This document shows positions 1 through 9,000 of a DNA stretch of 64,000 bases, piece after piece (position 1 is the first letter of the stretch; each line of letters begins with the position of its first letter). The notes under the pieces were generated by a model. That model ran no database searches. It had not been told where the DNA came from and saw only the letters and a list, made by a program, of their open reading frames with translations. Source of the stretch: Pseudomaricurvus alcaniphilus (GTDB taxonomy: Bacteria; Pseudomonadota; Gammaproteobacteria; Pseudomonadales; Cellvibrionaceae). The stretch spans positions 1-64,000 of the forward strand of contig NZ_JAAOIX010000007.1 in assembly GCF_011440395.1 (NCBI RefSeq), read 5' to 3'. The translations under genes were made by a program, and so were the position numbers.

Positions 1-18
1 TACGTTAAACTTGTCCAT
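1..18 (-). CDS. 5' end of an unidentified gene cut by the window edge
   Basis: Reading leftward from 18 there is an ATG followed by five sense codons (MDKFNV) before the window ends. A very strong ribosome-binding site (AGGAGG, at 24-29 read on the minus strand) stands five to six bases upstream. The start is convincing because of that site, but six residues are too few to name a product. The gene lies on the same strand as the acyltransferase gene ending at 337, about 320 bases away, with a mobile-element remnant between them. Confidence 0.45.
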
Positions 19-112
19 GGTCTCCTCCTGCTTCTGTCGATAGAGAACGAATTGTTCACCCTCTATTCAGGCACATTGCGATGCCGCTGGGAAGAGGAGG
101 AGACCATCTCAT

Positions 113-228
113 CATCCATGGAGGCTCCACGACAGCATCCCTGCTGTCGAGGGTCTTGAAAGCAAGCCCCCGAAGCCAAACCTAACATAGTGCCGGCTGC
201 ACGACGCTTAGCTTAGGTGGTAATTAGG
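113..228 (+). mobile_element. Truncated copy 1 of a MITE-like element (CCTAATTAC family)
   Basis: From about 113 to 228 the sequence is nearly identical to the right part of the full element at 35069-35381, including the small GACAGC/GCTGTC hairpin and the right end GGTAATTAGG. The left half, with its terminal repeat, is missing, so this copy cannot be mobile alone. The short match around CATCCATG at 113-120 suggests an internal deletion followed by truncation. I see no gene between 229 and 336. Confidence 0.8.
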
Positions 229-336
229 TAGGTCGTTGGACGCTTGAAATGCAACAGAAGTCGAATATCTCGGCTCCAAACCAACCGCTCCGCCTTGCCG
301 AAACAGCAACTCCCTCTCGGCACCACGGCGACTTCC

Positions 337-2676
337 TCAAATCCACTCCTGACTGGCAGTGCTGATCGCAATGGCCTTAATGCGGTCAAGGCGACGCACC
401 AAAGCGCCGAACTCCCTGGCCATTGCCTTGCGCTTTTCGAGCATTTCCGGGCCGCCAGCAGCGGTTAATTGGCGCTGCTCCATTAAGGTAAATGCGTTAC
501 TGAACAGGAGCTTGCCAATGGAAGCCTTGCTGCTGATCCAGCGCTGTAAGTAGGCCTGGTGACCGTGCTTGAGGGCCATCTCTATGCAGGCCTTTTGTTC
601 CAGTGACTCAGCGGCCGGCAGTTTGGTAAGCATGCTGGCAACCACGCTATAGGCTTCAACGTAGTTCAGCAAGGTGGCGTGCGCCAGAACGGGTTGCATG
701 CTCTTCAGCAGCGCCAATATAGCGTCTGGCCCGCGCGTCAGCTGTGTCTCCCAGCTCGGCTCGAACTGCGCCAACTCGTCCATAATCTCCTGTTTGAACT
801 CGCCACTGGGCGGGTAGAAAAATTCAAACTTGAACAGGTCGCGCAAGGCTTCAACTTCCTGCCAGAATACCTCAGTGGCATCCCCGTTGCGCAGATCACT
901 GGCCTTGAGCAGAGCCAGCTCGATAATAGCCTTGTTAAGAAAAAAATGAATGATGGTGTTGCGATAATAGCTGGCCACCGGATGTTGCTCCGGGGCTATC
1001 CCGTACAAGACGTCATAGCCCTCGTCGAAGCGGCTGACAACACCCTCGGCAATCATGTTTTCCAGCAGGCTGTCTATGTCCTCGACGTAATTGCGGTCAA
1101 AGTCTGGCGATATTCTCAACTCACGCCGCTCGGCATAGCCCAGCAGCACTTGCAGGCCTTGAACCAACTGCTGTTGAGTGAGGGCACGAGGGGCCGCGCC
1201 CAGCAGGCAGGTTGTCACCAGGGAAGGAAACGTAATCGGCGTAACACGGTTCGCTTCTACCGCCACCTGAAAGGCTATTTTTGCCAGCGCCAGCTTGTCA
1301 TTCGGTTCGGGTGCGGTGCCCAGCACTACCGGCTCACCAATATCCATGTACACCTTACCCATGGGTTTGGCCAGGCTGCGGATATAGCCGATAAACCAGC
1401 TCAGGGACTCCGGACTTTTCTGGCGCCCGGTTTGCTCACCTGCGTATTCTTCTACGTCGCGGATCAAATCGTAGGAGATGGTCAGCGGTACGATGTGTAT
1501 ATTGCGCGCGTCGCTGGCATAGCAGGCTTCCAGCACGTACTTAAGTAGCCCGTATCGAGGTGGCATCAGCTTGCCCAGCCGCGAGCGAGTACCCTCAAAC
1601 GACCAATTCAGGGGAAAGCCTTTCTCCATCAGCAAGCCGATATAATGGCGCAAGGTGAGCTTGTACAGCTCATTGTCCTGGAAACTGCGCCGAATAAAAA
1701 TACCGCCCGCGCGCCGCAACAGGAAACCCAGCCCGGCAAAACTCATATTGGCACCGCCAAACATGTGCGGCGCAGGAAAGTCATTGTCGTACATGACCTT
1801 GGGCACCACCGCGCCGTCCAGATAGGTTTTATGGGTCCACAGCAATAGGGTCGGATTATCCCGTACGACGGTTCGCAGCGCTTCAATGGCCTTGGGATCT
1901 ACCACCACTTGGTCTTCATAACCAAGCCTCAGTACGAAGGCGTTAAGCTTGGCGTACAGGTCCAGCCAAAAGGTACTTGGCAGGCTGATCATTTCTTGCA
2001 TGTAGTCATCGGCTTCTTCGAGCAACTGCTGCTTGGGCTTGCCGCTGTGCCGGGACAGTTGCTCCACGTCTTGCAGAAATGCCGGGCTATTGCGCAGTAT
2101 CGCCGCAACATGGCGGGGCACCTTGTAGCGACTGCCTTGCAAGTGGCGTTCGGCATTGCCCAAAACCAGTGCCGCCTGGCGGGCGATAAAGGCCGCCAGC
2201 GCCGGTTCAGCGGCATTTTGTGGCTGTATATGTTGCGCCAGAAATCGGGCACGCAACTCTGCCAGCGTCGCGGAGCGTCCCACCAGCAAGTGCACGCGGT
2301 CCGGCTCGGTGGCTAGCAGGCGACGCGCCTTGCGCGGTCTGGGCCTGCGCGGGTCACCCATCAGTAAATCACGCAGCCGGGGCCCGGACTCGAGGGCTTC
2401 CGCCGCAGGCCGCCATGCCACCCGCAGTGGCACAAGCCTTGTTTCCCCGGGGAGATTCAGGACATCGAGCAGGGCGCTGGCGTCTATAGCCCGCCTGCTA
2501 TTGCTCAACTTGAGATAAACCATGGGCGCTGGAGGTCGCATTTGCGGCTGGTAGTGATTCACCCACCCGCTCAATAGTTCCCGCTCAACCCTATTCCTCG
2601 CGTCGAGAATAAACACGCACTCTTGCCCAGTAGCCTGCGGCCACGGCGATGCCCGTTGAAACAATTTGCTATTCAT
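337..2676 (-). CDS. Glycerol-3-phosphate acyltransferase of the PlsB/GNPAT family
   Basis: This 779-residue protein probably transfers an acyl group to the sn-1 position of glycerol 3-phosphate, the first step of phospholipid synthesis, at the inner membrane. The acyltransferase core sits at about residues 275-470. It has the catalytic H-x4-D box (HKTYLD, H282 and D287), the GGIFIRR block near 324-330 and the substrate-binding FEGTRSR block at 360-366, followed by IVPLTISYD. Length and the long alpha-helical N- and C-terminal regions match PlsB (about 800 residues). The HKTYLDG version of the box looks more like mycobacterial PlsB2 and eukaryotic GNPAT than E. coli PlsB, so a paralogue with another acceptor is possible. 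The start is ATG at 2676. The gene stands alone, and a second acyltransferase lies at 60732-61607. Confidence 0.85.
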   Translation of the reverse strand: MNSKLFQRASPWPQATGQECVFILDARNRVERELLSGWVNHYQPQMRPPAPMVYLKLSNSRRAIDASALLDVLNLPGETRLVPLRVAWRPAAEALESGPRLRDLLMGDPRRPRPRKARRLLATEPDRVHLLVGRSATLAELRARFLAQHIQPQNAAEPALAAFIARQAALVLGNAERHLQGSRYKVPRHVAAILRNSPAFLQDVEQLSRHSGKPKQQLLEEADDYMQEMISLPSTFWLDLYAKLNAFVLRLGYEDQVVVDPKAIEALRTVVRDNPTLLLWTHKTYLDGAVVPKVMYDNDFPAPHMFGGANMSFAGLGFLLRRAGGIFIRRSFQDNELYKLTLRHYIGLLMEKGFPLNWSFEGTRSRLGKLMPPRYGLLKYVLEACYASDARNIHIVPLTISYDLIRDVEEYAGEQTGRQKSPESLSWFIGYIRSLAKPMGKVYMDIGEPVVLGTAPEPNDKLALAKIAFQVAVEANRVTPITFPSLVTTCLLGAAPRALTQQQLVQGLQVLLGYAERRELRISPDFDRNYVEDIDSLLENMIAEGVVSRFDEGYDVLYGIAPEQHPVASYYRNTIIHFFLNKAIIELALLKASDLRNGDATEVFWQEVEALRDLFKFEFFYPPSGEFKQEIMDELAQFEPSWETQLTRGPDAILALLKSMQPVLAHATLLNYVEAYSVVASMLTKLPAAESLEQKACIEMALKHGHQAYLQRWISSKASIGKLLFSNAFTLMEQRQLTAAGGPEMLEKRKAMAREFGALVRRLDRIKAIAISTASQEWI

Positions 2677-2812
2677 GGACCCGTCCGCTGGTCTCTGTGG
2701 TTTATTCCAGCCTCGACGGCTGCCTGGGTACGGACTGCAGAAAGACGCCCGATACTACGCCAACTGCATTGGCTCAAAGCAATACAACAGGCAGCAGCAA
2801 GCTGCCAGAGTG

Positions 2813-2851
2813 CGTTACAACAGTTCGTTACAACAGTTCGTTACAACAGTG
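2813..2851. repeat. Three tandem copies of a 13-bp unit
   Basis: The unit CGTTACAACAGTT is repeated head to tail at 2813-2825, 2826-2838 and 2839-2851; the last copy differs only in its final base. It lies between the start of the acyltransferase gene and the end of the small lipoprotein gene, so it could affect the acyltransferase promoter region. Its function is unknown; replication slippage is a sufficient explanation. Confidence 0.9.
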
Positions 2852-2884
2852 AACCAAGAGGTGCCCTCGCCGCCCTGGCCAATA

Positions 2885-3325
2885 TTATTTTTTCAACTCG
2901 GCCTTTATTTTCTTGCGCTGCTCTACCGCTGCCTCAAAAGCTGCAAACGCCTCCTTGCGATTGGCAAATTCAAATATATCGCTGATGTAGCAGCTCTCTT
3001 CCCGGGTAATCACCTTATCCATTCTCTTGCCACAGAGCTCGGAGGACGCGCTCTTAAATATTGCTTGCATCGACAGCTCCAGGTCGTTGCACCGGGGCAC
3101 CACGGTCGCGAGATAATAGCGGCGCCCCGCATCAATACTGATCACATCATCATCCAGAATGCCGTAACCATTGATTTGACTCTGTCGAATGCAAGCGCGC
3201 CCGGATTGCCCGGTTGATTCACTGAGTAGTTTTGGAACGCTTGGGATCGGCCTGTCCGTTGATGCACAGGACGACAGAATAGCAGCAAACCCAACAACCC
3301 ATACGCGCCTCAATAAATATCTCAT
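2885..3325 (-). CDS. Small putative lipoprotein, DUF6491-like
   Basis: This is a 146-residue protein with a short basic start, a hydrophobic stretch and a lipobox-like ILSSC (Cys about residue 20), so it is probably lipid-anchored in the envelope. The body has CIRQSQINGY and ILDDDVISIDAGRRYYLATVVPRC, which resembles the DUF6491 family of small proteobacterial lipoproteins of unknown role. Four Cys follow the lipobox and may form disulfides. It ends in a charged helix. The gene is divergent from arsR, with 130 bases between them. The family name is from memory of the motif and is moderately certain. Confidence 0.65.
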   Translation of the reverse strand: MRYLLRRVWVVGFAAILSSCASTDRPIPSVPKLLSESTGQSGRACIRQSQINGYGILDDDVISIDAGRRYYLATVVPRCNDLELSMQAIFKSASSELCGKRMDKVITREESCYISDIFEFANRKEAFAAFEAAVEQRKKIKAELKK

Positions 3326-3455
3326 AAGTCTCTTCTCTTTCCCTGCCAGGTTTTTGACTTCCTATTTACTTTACTCCAGCCAGAGGCGAAAACTCCAGCC
3401 CCGGCGCCGCAATATCGCCCTTGCGCTCAAATTATATTTCCATTAATCTCGACAT

Positions 3456-3809
3456 ATGGAATTAAAAACAGCAGTTACAGCACTGGCCGCCCTGGCACAA
3501 GAAACCCGGCTCACGGCCTTCCGGCTACTTATACGCCATGGCAGCGTCGGCTTGCCTGCGGGCGACATCGCCAGGGCACTGCAGACACCGCACAACACCA
3601 TGTCCTCGCACCTGTCGATACTCAGCAACGCGGGGCTTATCAGTTCGCAGCGCTCTGGCCGATCGATCATCTACAAGGCCGACCAGGAGGGTATTCGCAA
3701 CCTGGTGTCGTTTTTGGTGGAAGATTGCTGCCAAGGGCAAGCGGAGCTGTGCGCACCGCTACTCGACTCGCTGCTGCCCGCCTGCTGTGAGCCGGCAGAC
3801 CAGCACTGA
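3456..3809 (+). CDS. arsR: ArsR/SmtB-family metalloregulatory repressor
   Basis: This 117-residue winged-helix repressor probably binds the promoter of its own operon and releases it when arsenite binds. The helix-turn-helix lies around residues 35-60 (DIARALQTPHNTMSSHLSIL), followed by the wing with SGRSIIYKA. A Cys cluster sits near the C-terminus (DCC, then a third Cys six residues on, then ACC near the end), consistent with the C-terminal thiolate arsenite sites known in some ArsR proteins. It starts at ATG 3456 and is followed after 29 bases by arsC, so the two are almost certainly co-transcribed. The downstream efflux gene is broken. Confidence 0.88.
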   Translation: MELKTAVTALAALAQETRLTAFRLLIRHGSVGLPAGDIARALQTPHNTMSSHLSILSNAGLISSQRSGRSIIYKADQEGIRNLVSFLVEDCCQGQAELCAPLLDSLLPACCEPADQH

Positions 3810-3838
3810 TCACGGACCGATACTGAAGGATTACTGCC

Positions 3839-4375
3839 ATGCCTGCACAACCACACACCTACAACGTGCTATTCCTGTGCACGGGGAATTCCGCCCGCAG
3901 CATTCTCGCCGAGTGCCTGCTCAACCGCCTCGGTACCGGCAAATTCAAAGCCTACAGCGCGGGCAGCTTCCCCAAGGGTGAAGTGCACCCGCTGGCCCTG
4001 CACGAACTGAGCGTCAACGGCTATCCGGTGGCAGGCTTGCGCAGCAAGAGTTGGGAGGAATTCAGCGGCAGCGACGCGCCGAGGATGGATTTTGTCTTCA
4101 CCGTCTGTGACAACGCTGCCAACGAGGTTTGCCCGATTTGGCCCGGCCAACCCATGACCGCTCACTGGGGCATCGCCGACCCGGCAGCGGTCGAAGGCGA
4201 GGAAATCCGCAGAAAGACTGCGTTCGCCACCGCCTTTCGTGAACTGCAGAGTCGCATCTCCATTTTCGCCAACCTGCCGATAGCGTCGTTGGACTCACTC
4301 AAGTTGCAGCAGGAACTGGACAGGATTGGCAGCTCCACAGCGCAACTGCCCGCCTCCGAAAAGGCCTCGTCCTGA
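3839..4375 (+). CDS. arsC: Arsenate reductase, low-molecular-weight phosphatase type
   Basis: This 178-residue enzyme reduces arsenate to arsenite in the cytoplasm, using thioredoxin- or glutathione-type reductants. The N-terminal P-loop CTGNSARS (Cys15) is the phosphatase-like arsenate-binding loop. FTVCDNAANEVCP supplies further Cys for a disulfide relay, and HWGIADPA is the conserved late motif of this family. The tail of about 30 residues past the domain is longer than usual. It follows arsR, and its stop is immediately followed by the start of a broken ACR3-type permease gene, the usual third member of such operons. Without a pump here, arsenite made by this enzyme would need another exit route. 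Confidence 0.9.
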   Translation: MPAQPHTYNVLFLCTGNSARSILAECLLNRLGTGKFKAYSAGSFPKGEVHPLALHELSVNGYPVAGLRSKSWEEFSGSDAPRMDFVFTVCDNAANEVCPIWPGQPMTAHWGIADPAAVEGEEIRRKTAFATAFRELQSRISIFANLPIASLDSLKLQQELDRIGSSTAQLPASEKASS

Positions 4376-4376
4376 C

Positions 4377-4470
4377 ATGGGCCTGTTCGAACGCTACCTC
4401 AGTGTCTGGGTCGCCCTGGGTATTGTCGGCGGGATAATACTCGGCCAGGCAGTTACGGGCTTTTTGCAAA
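4377..4470 (+). pseudogene. Truncated start of an ACR3-type arsenite efflux permease
   Basis: One base after the arsC stop, an ATG opens a frame whose first residues (MGLFERYLSVWVALGIVGGI, then ILGQ) match the conserved N-terminus and first membrane helix of ACR3 arsenite permeases, which are about 350 residues long. Similarity stops after about 31 residues; the frame then continues into unrelated sequence and the convergent CsbD gene. This is best read as a deletion that removed the rest of the pump gene. The break point near 4470 is my estimate. Confidence 0.75.
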
Positions 4471-4533
4471 TACCTGCCTGTTCAAATCTAAACTACAGCG
4501 TAGGCACCAAGGCAGCGCCACGGTTGTTAAGGA

Positions 4534-4737
4534 TTAACAGTTGTGTCTTTTGCAGAAGCTATCAAATTCTTTCTCGGCTTCTTCTTTCGATTTTCCATAG
4601 AGACTTTGCACCTTGCCGGCGAATTTCGCTCGCTGACCCGCGATCTTATCAAAATCATCATCCGTTAATTTGCCCCACTGCTTTTGGGCTTCGCCTTTCA
4701 ATTGCTTCCATTTACCTTCGACAATATCCTTGTTCAT
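4534..4737 (-). CDS. CsbD-family stress protein
   Basis: This is a 67-residue, very hydrophilic, charged helical protein. The opening MNKDIVEGKWKQLKGEAQKQWG and the later DDFDKIAGQR are hallmark positions of the CsbD family, small proteins induced by general stress whose molecular role is not established. A ribosome site (GGAG, seven bases upstream) supports the ATG at 4737. It is a single gene, convergent with the broken arsenite pump. The C-terminal FCKRHNC with two Cys is slightly unusual. Confidence 0.88.
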   Translation of the reverse strand: MNKDIVEGKWKQLKGEAQKQWGKLTDDDFDKIAGQRAKFAGKVQSLYGKSKEEAEKEFDSFCKRHNC

Positions 4738-5047
4738 TTTGAGCTCCAGAATTGTGAATGCTATGCGATAGCCACCATAAAGCAGCCACAGGGTGATGGT
4801 GCAAACATTCAGGAAAAGTTGGCGTATTACTAATCACCCTGGCAACGACTATAGAGTCAAATAGACAGCGTGTCTGTGCGCTACGAAACATTGGACAACG
4901 CAAAAAAGGTAACCAGAGCAGGTCGAAGCCTCTGCCGAGCTGTAACTCTAATAGCAGTTACGATTCCCCAGCAGGCGAAGGCTAAATCCCTTGGTTGTCG
5001 CTTGCGCTGGCGCCACCACGCAGCGAGCTCTGTACACCTTGATAAAA
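4738..5047. other. Intergenic region without a recognised feature
   Basis: These 310 bases lie between the start of the CsbD gene and the end of the HDOD gene on the same strand. They should hold the CsbD promoter, but I cannot point to boxes with confidence. I see no credible gene, RNA or repeat. Confidence 0.4.
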
Positions 5048-5932
5048 CTACCAATCCATGGTGCTGGAAACTTCAGAGATATTTTTATGCGCCCTGGAAA
5101 GACGTTCACCCACTGCACCAACTTTCTGTGCATCCAGTATTTGGCCGAGCCGAGTACACTCTCGCAAATCAGCATTAATATCCCTACTGAGTGCCGTCAC
5201 AATCTCCACGGAGATGGACACCACATCCACCAGCGACCGATGCTCACCCTGGTAGTCACCGTTATCGTAATTTGACATCACATCCGCCAGCGCTGCCGGC
5301 AGGCGCCATTTATGCGCTAAAAACCCGCCTATATCGGTAATACCGATACCGAGCTCCTGCTTGCACAGGGCGTTTAGTGTCAGCTCACTATCACTGCTCA
5401 TGCGCAGTACGCGGCTGGTTTGTGCGGGCAATAAATCGACCAGGAAAAGCAGGCCCAGGTTGTGCAGCAGCCCCGCCGTCCGCGCTGTCGGCAGGTCGAT
5501 TCTCGCCGAGCCATCGAGTAGCGGTGCCAATACTGCCGCGCTCTCCGCCACCAACAGGGAGCCAGACCAGAAGTGCTCCGGGGAAAATGCCTGGCACTCT
5601 GAGGTATCGAATGAGCCCGAAACGGCCAGCGCTGTGCTGACACTTTTCACTACATTCACGCCGAGGCGCGAGCAGGCTGCCTCAAGGGAAGTGATTGGGT
5701 TGATTGGGGCAGACCAGGCCGAGTTGACCAGGGCGATCAGCTTGGCAGCAATACCGGGGAAGCGCTCGAGGATTAAGGTGAGATCGCGCCAGGTTTGATT
5801 GTCGGCGGCGAGGGCGCTCACCAGACTCAGCGAACCGGGTGCCAACACCGGTATGCGACAATCTTCGATCGACGCAAAGAACTGCTCTTTGGAAGTGATT
5901 TTCGTTCCTGGCGCTACTTGATGCACGGCCAA
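5048..5932 (-). CDS. HDOD-domain signalling protein
   Basis: This 294-residue cytoplasmic protein is made almost entirely of an HDOD domain (about residues 25-225), a degenerate relative of HD phosphohydrolases found in bacterial signalling and motility control. Recognisable blocks are RFPGIAAKLIALVNSA, SLEAACSRLGVNVVKSV, TAGLLHNLG and GFLAHKWRLP. The HD pair appears as HN, so hydrolysis is unlikely. The first codon of the longest frame is TTG (5932); a GTG two codons in (5926) has a better-spaced AAGG, so the start is uncertain. It lies 80 bases behind the giant hybrid kinase gene, same strand, and is probably the last gene of that operon. Confidence 0.82.
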   Translation of the reverse strand: MAVHQVAPGTKITSKEQFFASIEDCRIPVLAPGSLSLVSALAADNQTWRDLTLILERFPGIAAKLIALVNSAWSAPINPITSLEAACSRLGVNVVKSVSTALAVSGSFDTSECQAFSPEHFWSGSLLVAESAAVLAPLLDGSARIDLPTARTAGLLHNLGLLFLVDLLPAQTSRVLRMSSDSELTLNALCKQELGIGITDIGGFLAHKWRLPAALADVMSNYDNGDYQGEHRSLVDVVSISVEIVTALSRDINADLRECTRLGQILDAQKVGAVGERLSRAHKNISEVSSTMDW

Positions 5933-6011
5933 ACCTTTCCCATATCTTGCCTCTGTCCTGCTTTATCTTTGCCTGTACCTGCGCCAATACCTGCATAGGC
6001 TTAGGGGCAGG

Positions 6012-9000
6012 CTAGCCACCCGTCAGCACTTTCTCCTTGTCGAACTCCAAAAAGTTTTTCCGCGCCAGCGCCGGGATAGATTCCGCTAACACAGGACGGC
6101 TGAAGAAATAGCCCTGAATCATATCGCAATCGATGCCATCGAGCACGGTTACCTGGTCGTATTCTTCAACCCCTTCCGCCACCACGCTGTAACCCAGCGC
6201 GTGCGCGATGCCGACGATACCGCCGAGCAATATGGAAGATGGATGATCGGACAGCATATCGACAATAAACACCCGGTCTATCTTCAGGCAATCGATGGGT
6301 AATTTTTTCAGCGACCCCAGCGACGAATAGCCAGTGCCAAAATCGTCGATGGATATTTTGATGCCGAGACTGCGCAGGGCGTCAAAAACCGGCAGGTTAT
6401 CGCCAGCGGTCTGCATCACACTTTCAGTGACCTCAAGCTCAAGCTCAGCCGCCGGCAGGCCAGTGCTGTGCAGCACCTCCACCACGCTGTCCACCAGCCC
6501 CGGGTCACTGAAGTGCAGGGGAGAGATATTGACCGCCACGTGGAAGTCCGGCAGCCCCATTTTTTTCCAGGCCATGGCCTGTTCGCAGGCCATTTGCAAC
6601 ACCTGGTTGCCCAGCTGCTTGATCAGCCCGATTCTCTCTGCCACCGCAATAAACTGGTCCGGGAACACCAGGCCTTTTTCCGGGTGATTCCACCGCACCA
6701 GGGCTTCAACGCCGTTCATGCGGCCGGTTTTCAAATCGATTTTGGGCTGGTATTGCAGCACCAGCTGCTGAAACTCCAGCGCCAGGCGCAGATCGCGCTC
6801 CACTTGCAAGCGAAGCTCCGCCTGGCGGGTAAACTCAGCCTGGTAAAATGAATAGCGGTGCCGGCCAGCATCCTTGGCAGCGTACATTGCGCTATCCGCC
6901 GCCTTCAGCAGTGTCGGAACATCATTGCCATCGTCTGGAAAAATTGAGATGCCTATACTGCAGCGCGGGCGGATCTGTTGCAGCCCAAGGTCGACCGGCA
7001 TATTGATGCTGTTCAGGCAGCGACTGGCGGTTTCGGCGGCATCGAGCCTGTCGACCAGGTTCTCCATAACGATACAAAATTCGTCGCCACTCAAACGGGC
7101 GACAAAGTCGGTTTCCCTGATCACACTTTCCAGACGCTCGGCGACCACTTTTAACAACCGGTCTCCCTGGTCGTGGCCAAGGGTATCGTTTACATCCTTA
7201 AAGCCGTCCAGATCCAGGTACAGCAGCGAAAAGGCTTCTTTACGTCGTGTCGAAGATTTAATGATCTCGTCAACGTGCTTGTAAAAGTATGCCCGGCTGG
7301 CCATACCGGTAAGCGCGTCGGTGTAGGCAAGCTGGCGAATCCGCTGATCCGCGGATCTCTGCTCCGTCACGTCCTGGACAGTGCCAATAATGACAAACTC
7401 GTCCTCCGGGAGCCGGCCAATATCCTGGCGCACGATCACATTGCGCTCCCGGGAAACCTGCAGACGATAATCCACGGATTGGGCATCTTCACCTCGAGCA
7501 ACAACCTGGATACTTTCATAAACAAACTGTCGATCTTCCGGGTGCACATAATGCAAAAAGTCGTCCAGGGTTTGCACCGTCAGACCAGTCTTCTCCCCCA
7601 ACATATCGGAGAGCTGGTCTGAGATAGCAAGCCGGTCGGCTCTCGCATCCCAACGCCAATAACCGAGACCGGCGATGCGCTGCACACTCAATAGGCGAGC
7701 CCGATTCTCGTGCAGCTCCCTCTCGCTGGAGGAGCAGCGAATCTGGAAACGAATGCGATGATACAAGTCAGGGAAATTGATCGGCTTGGTGGTAAAGCTG
7801 GACGCGCCACAATCAAACGCTTTATTGATGCTATCCTGGTCGTCCAGTCCGGTGACCATAATGACCGGGATATTTTGGGTCTTGGCATTTTTCTTGATGC
7901 GCCGGCACAGATCGAAGCCGTCCATTCCTGGCATCAAACCGTCCACCAGGATCAAATCCGGAACACTGTCCTCGAGTATTTGCAGGGCTTGCCGGCCGCC
8001 GTTTGCCTGCACCACGGTAAAGCCACCGCCCTGCAGGGAGTCCCGCATGATATCCAGGTACTTGTCATCATCATCGACCACCAGCAGGGTATATTGCTGG
8101 TCCGGCTTGCTCCAGACAATGTCATTTGCCTGCCGGGTAACATCACTGCCTGTATCGCTGTCATTGAGTACCCGGGACAATTCCGCAATAACGCCGGGAA
8201 GTGCCGCGGACAGCAAGCGCAAGTTTCGTTCAATACTCCCTGCGTCTTGCTCCAGCGAGGCCTTCTCTATTGCAGCCGCGTAGCCTGATAATTCAAACGC
8301 CCCGATGCTGGCACTGGCGGATTTAATACGGTGGGAGACAAAGTGGATGGTCTCATAATTACCGGCGCGCAACGCGCCCGGAAGCGACTCCACCGCGGCA
8401 GGCGTATCGTCCATATAGTAGGCCAGGGTCTTGCCGAGAATATCCTTGCCCGTGGCGGCAGACAATTCCCTCAGTTCGGCAATGACCGCCAGATCCAGGC
8501 TGCCGCCATTCTTGCCGTCGCCCCCCGCCCCATCATTGGCGGCATCGAGTTCTGCACTGAGCCCAAAGCGTCCTTCGGGTAACCATTTTTGCAGGGCGTC
8601 CGTCAACCTGTCGAGGTTAAACGGCTTGCTCAAGTAATCGTCCATACCGGCCGCCTTGCAGCGCTCGACAATTCCCTTTTGCACATCCGCAGTCAATGCG
8701 ACTACGGGCAGGCGTGCCCGCTTGTGTTCAGTTTCGTATTGCCTCAGCGCCGTTGCCGCGGAGAAGCCATCCATTACCGGCATATGGCAATCCATGAGGA
8801 TCAGGTCATAGCTACCTGCGACGGCCATTTCCAGCGCTTGTTTTCCGTCTTCGGCAAGATCCACCTTGCAACCTAGTTTCATCAGCAAGCCCGTCGCCAC
8901 TTCCTGGTTCACCGGATGATCTTCGGCAAGCAATATGTGTGCATTACACTGCAGGGATTGCGCAACCGAAGTGGTGGATGGATCCGACACACAGTTGATC

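Noticed and set aside
679-1548. Long plus-strand open frame (289 codons) opposite the acyltransferase gene
   Set aside because: It lies inside a well-conserved gene, has no ribosome site or recognisable motif, and has the Gln/Ala/Arg-rich look of an antisense shadow in GC-rich DNA.
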